A DNA stretch of 64,000 bases from Defluviitaleaceae bacterium (GTDB taxonomy: Bacteria > Bacillota > Clostridia > Lachnospirales > WQUN01): assembly GCA_009781725.1 (NCBI GenBank), contig WQVF01000001.1, positions 62,001-126,000 on the forward strand, written 5' to 3'. The translations under genes were made by a program, and so were the position numbers. The notes under the pieces were generated by a model. It searched no databases, was not told the DNA's origin, and saw only the letters and a list, made by a program, of their open reading frames with translations. Positions 55,271-63,185 of the stretch are shown here, piece after piece. How positions within the stretch are numbered: the stretch's first letter is position 1; each line of letters begins with the position of its first letter.

Positions 55271-56215
55271 ATGAATCATTTCTTGTTTAGCATCAACGCC
55301 GTTGCGCCGCTGTTTGCGGTGCTTTTTTTGGGCTATATCCTTAAGAAAACCGGGTTTCTCTCAGATGGTTTTGTTGCTACGGGCAACAAGGTCGTTTTCT
55401 ATGTGGCTCTGCCTGCCAGTTTATTTATGAGCGTATACACCGTGGATGTGGGAGAATTGCTGGATTTGCGATTTGCCGCTTTTGCCGTTGGGGTGTCTCT
55501 TGTAGGCTTTATTGGAATATGGGCTATATCCGCCTTTTTTATTAAGGATAAGCCGGCACTTGGTGCATTTGCTCAAGGGGCTTTTAGGGGAAACTTTGCA
55601 TTTTTGGGTATGCCTTTGCTGATTAATCTTGCAGGGGAAGTAGGGGAGGCTCGTGCCGCTTTGATAATGGCCTTTGTACTCCCTGTGTATAATGTATGTA
55701 CGGTTTTGATTCTCGCGGCTACCTCAGGCAATGGCAAAAAGGTAGAGTTGAAATCCATCCTTCGTACCATTGCTACCAATCCCTTTATTATTGCCATTCT
55801 TCTAGCCTTTGGCATTCAACTTCTTAACATAGAAATACCTTTTGCCGTTGCGCGGACAATAGGCTACCCCGCCAATATGGCGACAGCATTGGCTCTTATT
55901 TGCCTTGGTGCGGGTATGAGCTTCCAGGGTTTTGACTCTAAGTTTAAGTATGCTCTTATTGCCAGTTTGGTGAAGGTTATAGTGTTGCCGATAATCTTTG
56001 TGGCGGCTGGGTATATGATGGGCTTTAGGGGTCATGATATTGCCGCGATATTGATATTGGGAGGGATTCCATCGGCTATTGCAGGCTATGCCATGGTGGT
56101 GCAAATGGGAGGAGACAGATATATTGCCGGGACAATAGTTGTTATCTCGACCTTCCTCTCGGCGTTTACCCTTACAGCGTTTATCTACATGTTGCGTGTA
56201 TTTGGGTTTATGTAA
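55271..56215 (+). CDS. AEC-family transporter
   Basis: 314 residues with about ten TM helices; ATG after AGGAGGAATTGC. Auxin-efflux-carrier/AEC features: GYILKKTGFLSDGFV at the N-terminus, KVVFYVALPASLF, FRGNFAFLGMPLL and CLGAGMSFQGF in the middle. Members export or import organic acids such as malate. It is divergent from the DUF1861-LacI operon with 156 bp between; function in the glycan system is not evident. Confidence 0.88.
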   Translation: MNHFLFSINAVAPLFAVLFLGYILKKTGFLSDGFVATGNKVVFYVALPASLFMSVYTVDVGELLDLRFAAFAVGVSLVGFIGIWAISAFFIKDKPALGAFAQGAFRGNFAFLGMPLLINLAGEVGEARAALIMAFVLPVYNVCTVLILAATSGNGKKVELKSILRTIATNPFIIAILLAFGIQLLNIEIPFAVARTIGYPANMATALALICLGAGMSFQGFDSKFKYALIASLVKVIVLPIIFVAAGYMMGFRGHDIAAILILGGIPSAIAGYAMVVQMGGDRYIAGTIVVISTFLSAFTLTAFIYMLRVFGFM

Positions 56216-56257
56216 CAATCAAATGTGCGCGAAACGCAATATGTGTTACCTGCAGTC

Positions 56258-56268
56258 TGTGATATAAT
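56258..56268 (+). promoter_or_regulatory. Extended -10 promoter of the lipoprotein gene
   Basis: TGATATAAT, i.e. TG-N-TATAAT, an extended -10 box with no clear -35. It would give a leader of about 125 nt before the ATG at 56399 that contains a small reading frame. Confidence 0.5.
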
Positions 56269-56310
56269 CACTCTATATTTATGTCCATCAATACGAAAGT
56301 AGGAGTGCGC

Positions 56311-56388
56311 ATGGGCGGCGAAGCAGCCCCTTGCTCGAGAAACTTTTGCACCTGGATGGTGGCGAAATTGCCCACAATGGGCTATTAA
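56311..56388 (+). CDS. Possible 25-residue leader peptide
   Basis: ATG at 56311 with TAGGAG 6 nt upstream encodes MGGEAAPCSRNFCTWMVAKL plus five residues, ending at TAA directly before the AAGGAGGAAG ribosome site of the lipoprotein gene. The tight packing suggests coupled translation, but the peptide resembles nothing I know and may be chance. Confidence 0.3.
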   Translation: MGGEAAPCSRNFCTWMVAKLPTMGY

Positions 56389-56398
56389 GGAGGAAGAA

Positions 56399-57727
56399 AT
56401 GAAGAAAATAGTAACAATTGCTTTACTAGTACTTGCATTGGGACTTTTTGCCGCTTGTGGCTTGCTGGGTTCTGACGACGATGTTGCGGTTATCGCCGAT
56501 GATGAGCAAGCCGATGACCAGCAGGAAGATACTCCAGAGGCCGAAGAAGAAACAGCACCCCGTGGTGAGGAGTGGCAGGGTGGCATCGTCCGCGGTTTCT
56601 GGGAAGATAATACTTACATCAACGAGTACTTAAATCTGCGCTTTGTCGCACCTCATGATTGGGTGGTGGCAACGGAGGAAGAAATGGCTCAGATTATGGG
56701 CGTAGGTGCTGATATTCTTGGGCGTGACTTAGATGAAAATTTTTGGGATGCTGTAGCTGATTCTGCATTAGTAGACATGATGGTATCGGAACCTTTTGGG
56801 AGTGTCAGCGTACAGATAATTGTGGAACGGCTGATATTCCCTATGACCCGTCTTTCTACGGAAGATTATGTGCAGCGCCTGGCATCAGAGTTTGAATCAG
56901 ACTTTGGAGAAGATGCTCAAGTCCATGTCGTGCCAGGCACTACAAGAATAGGCGACTATGATTGGTACAGTGTGAGGGTTCAAATAGAAATGTTTGACGT
57001 AACGGTTGCTCTCACATACTTCATAAATGTGCTGGACGGCTATGCGAGAGCGATAATGGTAACCTACGGTATGGCGGAGGGTGTACTTGACTTTGTACTT
57101 GCGGGCTTCTCAAGCTTAAGTGACCCTGCACCGCCTCCAGCCCCACCCCCAGAGCCTCCTGCCCCGGCAGAGCCTGTGGATCAAGCAGTAGTAGGCAGAT
57201 GGGTATGGGATGCAAACGAAGGCTATGCATATGAATTCCTTGCAGACGGTACTGGTCGCAGAGGCTGGTATCCTGAGTTGGATAACTTTACATGGTCCAC
57301 TACAGCAGCGGATAATCACCTGATGATGCATTTTGGATTTTTGCAGGAAAGTTGGACTTATACCATAGTAGGGGATGTAATGACCCTGGATAGCCGTCAG
57401 GAAATCGGCATGACCTATAGCTATGTAAGATGGGACGGGGACTTTGTCGCGGCAGAAGATATTGATTTGACTGGGCATCCCTTAGTTGGCAGATGGGCTT
57501 GGGATCAAGATTCATCTTATATTTATATTTTTGAGGATGATGGAACGGGTACCAGGGGCTTTGCCGGTAATCGTTACGATATTTATTGGGTTGCCTACGA
57601 CGAGTATCTGTTTATGGATGTAGGCACAATGGTTGAAGAATGGGTGTTTGAAATTGTGGATGGTGTACTGACAATAGTAAGCCTCCAGGCCGCTGACCTT
57701 ACTTGGAGTTATATTAGGCAAGAGTAA
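56399..57727 (+). CDS. Lipoprotein with two C-terminal lipocalin-like repeats
   Basis: 442 residues. Lipobox LFAAC (Cys20), an acidic linker (~25-55), a globular domain (~60-240) of the PsbP/DUF1795-like size, a proline-rich hinge (PAPPPAPPPEPPAPAEP), then two ~75-residue repeats beginning VVGRWVWDANEGYAYEFLAD and LVGRWAWDQDSSYIYIFEDD. Such repeats occur in Bacillota surface proteins of unknown role. It is expected on the outer membrane face. No operon partner; strong ribosome site AAGGAGG. Confidence 0.75.
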   Translation: MKKIVTIALLVLALGLFAACGLLGSDDDVAVIADDEQADDQQEDTPEAEEETAPRGEEWQGGIVRGFWEDNTYINEYLNLRFVAPHDWVVATEEEMAQIMGVGADILGRDLDENFWDAVADSALVDMMVSEPFGSVSVQIIVERLIFPMTRLSTEDYVQRLASEFESDFGEDAQVHVVPGTTRIGDYDWYSVRVQIEMFDVTVALTYFINVLDGYARAIMVTYGMAEGVLDFVLAGFSSLSDPAPPPAPPPEPPAPAEPVDQAVVGRWVWDANEGYAYEFLADGTGRRGWYPELDNFTWSTTAADNHLMMHFGFLQESWTYTIVGDVMTLDSRQEIGMTYSYVRWDGDFVAAEDIDLTGHPLVGRWAWDQDSSYIYIFEDDGTGTRGFAGNRYDIYWVAYDEYLFMDVGTMVEEWVFEIVDGVLTIVSLQAADLTWSYIRQE

Positions 57728-57744
57728 ACCCTCGGCCATTATTG

Positions 57745-57851
57745 TATAGTGATTCCCCTTGAAAACAAGCTTGCTTGTATTTCAAGAGGAATCACTATAT
57801 AGTCGTTCATCTTTAAAATGAGCAAGCTCATTTTAAAAGGGAGCGACTATA
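57745..57851. repeat. TATAG...CTATA double-hairpin element (107 bp)
   Basis: Two abutting palindromes each with TATAG/CTATA ends: TATAGTGATTCC...GGAATCACTATA (57745-57799) and TATAGTCG...CGACTATA (57798-57851), sharing two bases. Their tips are AACAAGC-TTGCTTGT and ATGAG-CAAG-CTCAT. They follow the lipoprotein gene. Confidence 0.87.
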
Positions 57852-57907
57852 AAAGCGGCTACGTCGGTCTGAAGCAAGCTTCAAGGCGGCAAAGCCGCTT
57901 TTTTATT
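57851..57907 (+). terminator. Intrinsic terminator downstream of the lipoprotein gene
   Basis: AAAAGCGGCT ... AGCCGCTTTTTT outer stem with an inner arm CTGAAG-CAAG-CTTCA. The U-run is clear. It is contiguous with the double-hairpin element, so the 351-bp gap 57728-58078 is almost wholly palindromic. Confidence 0.8.
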
Positions 57908-57935
57908 TGACAACTCATCCCAAGCCCTGTAAATT
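57907..57935 (+). promoter_or_regulatory. Promoter of pyrG
   Basis: TTGACA (57907-57912), 17-bp spacer, -10 TAAATT (4/6). Transcription from it would start near 57942 and give a leader of about 137 nt that contains the palindromic element at 57950-58053. Confidence 0.6.
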
Positions 57936-57949
57936 ATACTTCCGTATTC

Positions 57950-58053
57950 TATAGCAATTTATGCTTTAAACGGTCTCGACTGAGTTGAAAATCGCGAACG
58001 TTTCAATGCGTTTTCGGTGACAGGCGAGGCCGCTTTAAAGCGAAATTGCGCTA
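57950..58053. repeat. TATAG...CTA palindromic element in the pyrG leader (104 bp)
   Basis: Left arm TATAGCAATTTATGCTTTAA..GGTCTCG pairs with right arm CGAGGCCGCTTTAAAGCGAA..GCGCTA. An inner stem TTGAAA...TTTCAA is present. It ends 25 bp before the pyrG start codon, adjacent to the ribosome site GAAGGCGGG. Confidence 0.75.
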
Positions 58054-58078
58054 AAATTTCTGAAGGCGGGATAATCCT

Positions 58079-59698
58079 ATGCAAACAAAATACGTATTCA
58101 TGACCGGCGGTGTATGTTCTGGCTTAGGCAAGGGCATCACCGCCGCGTCTTTGGGTCGGCTTCTAAAAGCTAGGGGGTACAGGGTCACTATTCAAAAATT
58201 TGACCCGTATATTAATATGCTCCCCGGACTATTAAATCCGGACCAGCATGGCGAGGTATATGTGACCGATGACGGCGCAGAAATGGACCTAGATATAGGA
58301 CATTATGAGCGCTATATCGATGAAAATTTAAGTGCCGTAAACAGCGTGACCGCTGGACGCATCTATACAGAGGTCTTGAAGGCAGAGCGGGAAGGCAAGT
58401 ATCAGGGCTCTACCATCCAGGTAATCCCTCATATTACCAATGCCATCAAGGAACATATTGTTCGTGCTGGGGATAATGCTGACATTATTATCTCGGAGAT
58501 AGGCGGTACCGTTGGCGATATAGAGAGTCTGCCCTTTATGGAAGCCATTCGTCAGGTGCTACATGACAAGGGCTATTCCAATGTAATGTATATTCACGTG
58601 ACCTTGGTGCCCTATCTTGCCTTTGCCGACGAAATGAAAACCAAGCCCAGTCAACACTCTGTAAAGGAATTACTATCTTTAGGTATCCGGCCTGATGCGC
58701 TGGTATGCCGCACAGAGCAGCCCCTAGGGGATGATCTTAAGAACAAGCTTGCTCTTTTTTGCAATGTAGATAAGGAATGCATTATAGAAAACGCTAATGT
58801 GGATTGTATCTACGAGGTGCCTTTGCTCTTGGAAGAGGAAAACTTCGCAGATATAGTATGCAAGCGTTTGCAGCTAGCTCCGCCAGCTCCGGATTTAACC
58901 GAGTGGCGCAGCTTGGTAGAACGCAGTAAAAACGCAAAGGGCACAGTCAATATCGGCCTGATATGCAAATATGAGCTGCGGGATGCCTATATCAGTGTAA
59001 TGGAATCCTTAAAACACGCTGGCATTGCTCTTAATGTAAATGTGAATACGAAGGTAATCCACTCCAAAAATGTCACCAAATCCAATGCTTCAAAGAAGCT
59101 GGCAGGTCTTGATGGTATATTAATACCCGCAGGTTACGGCGGAAGAGATGTAGCAGGGCTTATACTGGCGGCCCAATATGCTAGGGAAAATAAAGTGCCC
59201 TTCCTAGGGATAGGCCTAGGGATGCAATGTGCTGCAATCGAGTTTGCTCGCAATGTGGCAAATCTACAAGCCGCAGATACAACAGAAGAAAAGGAAATGG
59301 AAATCCCTGTACCATTGATTTTCCCCAACCCTCAATCTCCAACGGACCCACCCAAAGCCCCAGGGGATAAGCTCCCAATGCGCAAAGGCACCAAGCCTTG
59401 CAAACTGACAGCAGGCAGCCATTTGCACGCCGCATACGGAGAGACTCTGATTTACGAACGATTCCGTCATATGTATATGCTCAATAACCAATACAGAAAT
59501 ATCCTAGGGGACCACGGGCTAGTAGAGACCGCTCATCCCCCGGATGAGCAGCGGGTAGAGGCAATAGAACTGCCAACAACCTTGCATCCTTGGTTTGTAG
59601 GGGTACAGTTTAGACCGGAGTTTAAGTCCAGAGTCAATCGCCCCAGCCCTATTATCAAGGAGTTTTTAAGGGTTGCCATTGGTGGGAATAATGATTAA
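58079..59698 (+). CDS. pyrG: CTP synthase with degenerate glutaminase domain
   Basis: 539 residues, normal length. The amidoligase half is mostly conserved: GGVCSGLGKGI, QHGEVYVTDDGAEMDLD, EIGGTVGDIES and KTKPSQHSVKELL, so UTP amination with ATP is plausible. In the glutamine amidotransferase half, the nucleophile Cys of GICLGMQ is Gly379 (GIGLGMQ, codon GGC at 59213-59215), the His of QFHPEF is Arg512 (QFRPEF), ERHRHRYE reads ERFRHMYM, and the oxyanion-strand GGFG reads AGYG. Glutamine hydrolysis should be lost, leaving a free-ammonia-dependent enzyme or a pseudoenzyme. The usual NVDPGTMSP reads NMLPGLLNP. It could be a second paralogue. Confidence 0.92.
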   Translation: MQTKYVFMTGGVCSGLGKGITAASLGRLLKARGYRVTIQKFDPYINMLPGLLNPDQHGEVYVTDDGAEMDLDIGHYERYIDENLSAVNSVTAGRIYTEVLKAEREGKYQGSTIQVIPHITNAIKEHIVRAGDNADIIISEIGGTVGDIESLPFMEAIRQVLHDKGYSNVMYIHVTLVPYLAFADEMKTKPSQHSVKELLSLGIRPDALVCRTEQPLGDDLKNKLALFCNVDKECIIENANVDCIYEVPLLLEEENFADIVCKRLQLAPPAPDLTEWRSLVERSKNAKGTVNIGLICKYELRDAYISVMESLKHAGIALNVNVNTKVIHSKNVTKSNASKKLAGLDGILIPAGYGGRDVAGLILAAQYARENKVPFLGIGLGMQCAAIEFARNVANLQAADTTEEKEMEIPVPLIFPNPQSPTDPPKAPGDKLPMRKGTKPCKLTAGSHLHAAYGETLIYERFRHMYMLNNQYRNILGDHGLVETAHPPDEQRVEAIELPTTLHPWFVGVQFRPEFKSRVNRPSPIIKEFLRVAIGGNND

Positions 59699-60110
59699 TA
59701 ACATCATATATACAACATCGCTGGATGGCGTTACAGCTGAGATGCTGGATGGGGGATTCTTTGTGGATTGGCCCAACCCGCCATCGGCAGTGGCCCATTT
59801 GCGGATTTTGCAGGGCAGTTATTTTATATGGCTGGCTATGGACGGAAATTCCAATAAGGTGATTGGCTTTATCAACGCTATATCCGACGGAGTAATATCC
59901 GCCTATATCCCTTTGCTAGAAGTCCTGCCTATGTACCAAGGCTTGGGAATAGGAAGTGAGCTAACCGCTAGGATGTTGGAATCTCTAAAACATCTATATA
60001 TGGTGGATGTGTTATGTGATGAGCATCTTCAGAAATATTACGGGAAATTCGGAATGTATAACGCAACTGGGTCAATAATAAGAAATTATGACCGGCAGAG
60101 TTGCGAATGA
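59691..60110 (+). CDS. GNAT-family N-acetyltransferase (small)
   Basis: 139 residues, ATG overlapping the pyrG stop by 8 bp with GGTGGGA upstream, so coupled to pyrG. Acetyl-CoA loop YQGLGIGSELTARMLESL and the C-terminal EHLQKYYGKFGM support the GNAT fold. Substrate unknown. It lies between pyrG and asnS (15 bp). Confidence 0.78.
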   Translation: MINNIIYTTSLDGVTAEMLDGGFFVDWPNPPSAVAHLRILQGSYFIWLAMDGNSNKVIGFINAISDGVISAYIPLLEVLPMYQGLGIGSELTARMLESLKHLYMVDVLCDEHLQKYYGKFGMYNATGSIIRNYDRQSCE

Positions 60111-60125
60111 GAAAAGAGGTAAACT

Positions 60126-61523
60126 ATGTACACAAAATGCAAAGATATATATAAATCCCCCGCCGATTACATGGGTAAAGAAATCACCCTAGGGGGCTGG
60201 ATTCGCACAACCCGCAGCTCGAAAGGGGTAGGCTTTATAGAACTTAACGACGGCACCTTTTTCAAATCCGTGCAGGTTGTTTTCGATGCAGAGCTTACAA
60301 ATGGCCTGGACTTCGATGAAACCTCCAAGCTGGGGGTAGGAGCATGCCTCACAATCAAGGGTCAAGTAGTAGAAAGTCCCGGTGCAAAGCAGCCCTTCGA
60401 AATCAAGGCAAAAGAAATCACCTTAGAAGGTGCCTGCCCCAGCACTTACCCCCTACAAAAAAAGCGTCACGGTTTTGAGTTCCTACGCACAATCGCACAC
60501 CTACGCCCCCGCACCAACACCTTTGCAGCGGTGTTCAGGGTTCGTTCCCTCGTAGCCTTCGCCATCCATGAGTTTTTCATGAACCGGGGATTTGTATATG
60601 TACACACCCCCCTTTTGACCGGCAGTGACGGCGAAGGTGCCGGGGAGATGTTCCAAGTCACCACTCTTCCTATGGACAATGTACCAAAGCAACCCGGTGG
60701 CAGTGTGGATTGGAGCAAGGATTTTTTCAATTCTCAAGCATATCTGGCAGTAACAGGCCAGCTCGCGGTGGAGCCTTTTATTATGGGCTTTAGGGATGTA
60801 TACACCTTTGGCCCTATCTTCCGGTCAGAAAAATCCACCACAACGACCCATGCCGCCGAGTTCTGGATGATAGAGCCGGAAATGGCCTTCGCCGACCTAG
60901 ACAACTACATGGAAACTGCTGAGGCCATGCTTAAGCACATCATCAATTATGTATTGGAAAACGCCTCGGAAGAAATGGCTTTTTTCGATCAATGGATTGA
61001 GCCGGGACTGATAGACCGTCTCAAGGCTGTAGCAAACGCAGATTTCGTAAAATGCAGCTACACCAAGGCAATTGAGCTGCTGCTGGAGTCAGGCCGGGAG
61101 TTTGAATATCCCGTAGAATGGGGCCTGGACATGCAAACCGAGCATGAGCGATATATCTGCGAAGAAGTCTACAACGGCCCGGTCTTCCTGACAAATTACC
61201 CAAGGGATATCAAAGCCTTCTATATGCGAGTAAACGAAGATGGCAAAACCGTAGCCGCAGCAGACTTACTGGTTCCAGGTGTAGGTGAACTGGTAGGGGG
61301 CAGTCAGCGAGAAGAGCGGCTAGATGTCCTTGAGGAAAGCATAGCCCGCTTTGGTTTAAAGCAAGAGGACTATGACTGGTATATTGACTTGCGCCGCTTT
61401 GGCGGAGTAAAGCACGCCGGTTTCGGTTTAGGTTTCGAGCGTTGCCTTATGTATATCACTGGGATGAAGAATATCCGGGATGTGGTGCCGTATCCTAGGA
61501 CTTTTGGGCAGATGGGGTATTAA
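60126..61523 (+). CDS. asnS: Asparaginyl-tRNA synthetase (altered motif 2)
   Basis: 465 residues: an OB-fold anticodon domain (~1-105) and a class IIb catalytic core. Much is conserved: [56 protein letters not shown] and motif 3 [12 protein letters not shown]. Motif 2, normally FRAENSNTxRH, reads [11 protein letters not shown], with the usual Asn and the loop Arg replaced, and the terminal FPRTPxNxxF reads [10 protein letters not shown]. It may be a functional variant or a paralogue with another role. It is the last gene of the pyrG-GNAT-asnS group; ribosome site AAAGAGG. Confidence 0.9.
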   Translation: MYTKCKDIYKSPADYMGKEITLGGWIRTTRSSKGVGFIELNDGTFFKSVQVVFDAELTNGLDFDETSKLGVGACLTIKGQVVESPGAKQPFEIKAKEITLEGACPSTYPLQKKRHGFEFLRTIAHLRPRTNTFAAVFRVRSLVAFAIHEFFMNRGFVYVHTPLLTGSDGEGAGEMFQVTTLPMDNVPKQPGGSVDWSKDFFNSQAYLAVTGQLAVEPFIMGFRDVYTFGPIFRSEKSTTTTHAAEFWMIEPEMAFADLDNYMETAEAMLKHIINYVLENASEEMAFFDQWIEPGLIDRLKAVANADFVKCSYTKAIELLLESGREFEYPVEWGLDMQTEHERYICEEVYNGPVFLTNYPRDIKAFYMRVNEDGKTVAAADLLVPGVGELVGGSQREERLDVLEESIARFGLKQEDYDWYIDLRRFGGVKHAGFGLGFERCLMYITGMKNIRDVVPYPRTFGQMGY

Positions 61524-61569
61524 TAACGAATTGATTGGGTGGCGTTCATAATGCTGCCCATTACATATA

Positions 61570-63185
61570 TCAAACTGAAAGCACAATATTACATTGTGCT
61601 TTTACTATTTCGTCATGGGTAATAATTATTATTATTTTATCTTTTTTGATTTGATGGAGATATGCCATGAAACTCTCGGCTGTGCCTTTTTCCAATGCCG
61701 AGCTTGGTTCATCGAAAACCATAACATCTGGGTCTTTATTAAGGACCTTTAGGATAGCGATTTTTTGTTTTTCGCCGCCGGAGGTATTGGTGGTTTTTTC
61801 GTTAAGTTCGTAATCCAGGCCATGTTCTGCTATGAAGTCATTCATATTTAATATATCCATGAGGTTGCCTAATTTTTTATTTAAAGCATCACCGAAACCT
61901 AAGTTGTACCTGATTGTGTCATTAGTTAGCTGTGGTTCTTGCTCCGCAAAGCCTATATGGTCCCGCCGTACGGCTACCATGTTTATGCTTCTGATATCTT
62001 TGCCGTTGTATGTGATACTGCCCTCATATCGTCTATATACATGCCAAGTAGCAGGTTAATCAGGGTTGACTTGCCTGCGCCGTTTGGACCTGTTATTCCG
62101 TAGATATTTCCTTTATGAAATGATGCATTAATGCTGGTTATTGCTTGCCTTGTGAAATTTGTATTATATGAAAACCCTACATTTTGTAGTTCTATTTTTC
62201 CGATGTTGTATAGCAATTGATTGCCCTGGCTCTCTGGTTTTTGGTCTAATATCTCCTGTATCCGGTCATGGGCGACCATAGTGTTTTGATATGTACCCCC
62301 CAAGTTAAAGAAATATCTGCATGCTCCCAGCATCATATTGAAATAGCTGGTGAAAATCGTGAACATCCCAATGGTGAAGTTGCTGGCAAGCACCTGTAAT
62401 CCCCCGATGACAAAGAGAGATATTTGAGCGATGGTTGAAATAGTGCCGTCTGCGCTATTGTAAAAATAGTTGATTTTTTGATTATGTATGGCGGTACCAC
62501 TCAAATTGGTATAACTATCATCTGCTTTTTTAATCATTCTCTCTTGTATGGAATTTATTTTGATTAGTTTAATATATCTCAGCTGTTCAAGCAGCTTGGA
62601 TAAAAACCGTGCCATAGCCTCTTTCTGGGCAAAGCTCGCATTATAAAGAGGCTTCCTGAAGGCGAAATATAGCGCCATGTAGACCCCAACAAATCCGAGC
62701 ATCAAAACAGCGATTAGCCAGTTCATGTTCAACAGAATGATGAAAGGTACTATAACCATGATGGTGTTTGTAATGATGTTTCTTAGCACCGAAATACAAA
62801 ACCCCACAAGGCTGTTTGCATCACCGTTGATTCTTTGGCTTAGGTATGCACTGTCTTTTTGATTGATATATGACAAAGATAGCCTCTGTATGTGCCGAAT
62901 TGCATCTCTGTTGAGGCCATAGCTCATCTTCATTTGCATTTTGGTATTTATTATGGCGGTTATGTAACCCTTTATTATTCTTAGTAAGCTCAGCCCGCCA
63001 AAGATAATGCCAAAACATACAATAACCCCCATATCTGCACCGGATATGAGGGTGTCAAGGAAATCCCCTATTATGTAGGGCGTTAAAATGGATATTGCCG
63101 TGGAGGCAAGAACAATAGCTACATAGCATAGCAAGGAATATTTTTGTGATAAAAGATAGGATTTACAGAGACGAAAGGGTTTCAT
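61570..63185 (-). pseudogene. ABC exporter (TM + ATPase), frameshifted
   Basis: The first part (to 61983) has the exporter TM domain and the ATPase start with Walker A GPNGAGKST, but it leaves the family sequence at GMYIDD near base 62028. The second part, in another frame, resumes EGSITYNGKDIRSINMVAV and continues with Q-loop, signature TSGGEKQKI, Walker B VMVFDEPSSAL and H-loop ITHDE to 61570. Adding one base within CTCATATC (about 62023-62030) restores one protein of about 538 residues. The start at 63185 follows CAGGAGA and overlaps the RCC1 stop by 4 bp. It is a real pseudogene or a sequencing error. Confidence 0.85.

Noticed and set aside
58079-59698. CTP synthase changes as a sequencing artefact
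   Set aside because: The substitutions are spread over several separate motifs and the frame is intact, so a single error cannot explain them.
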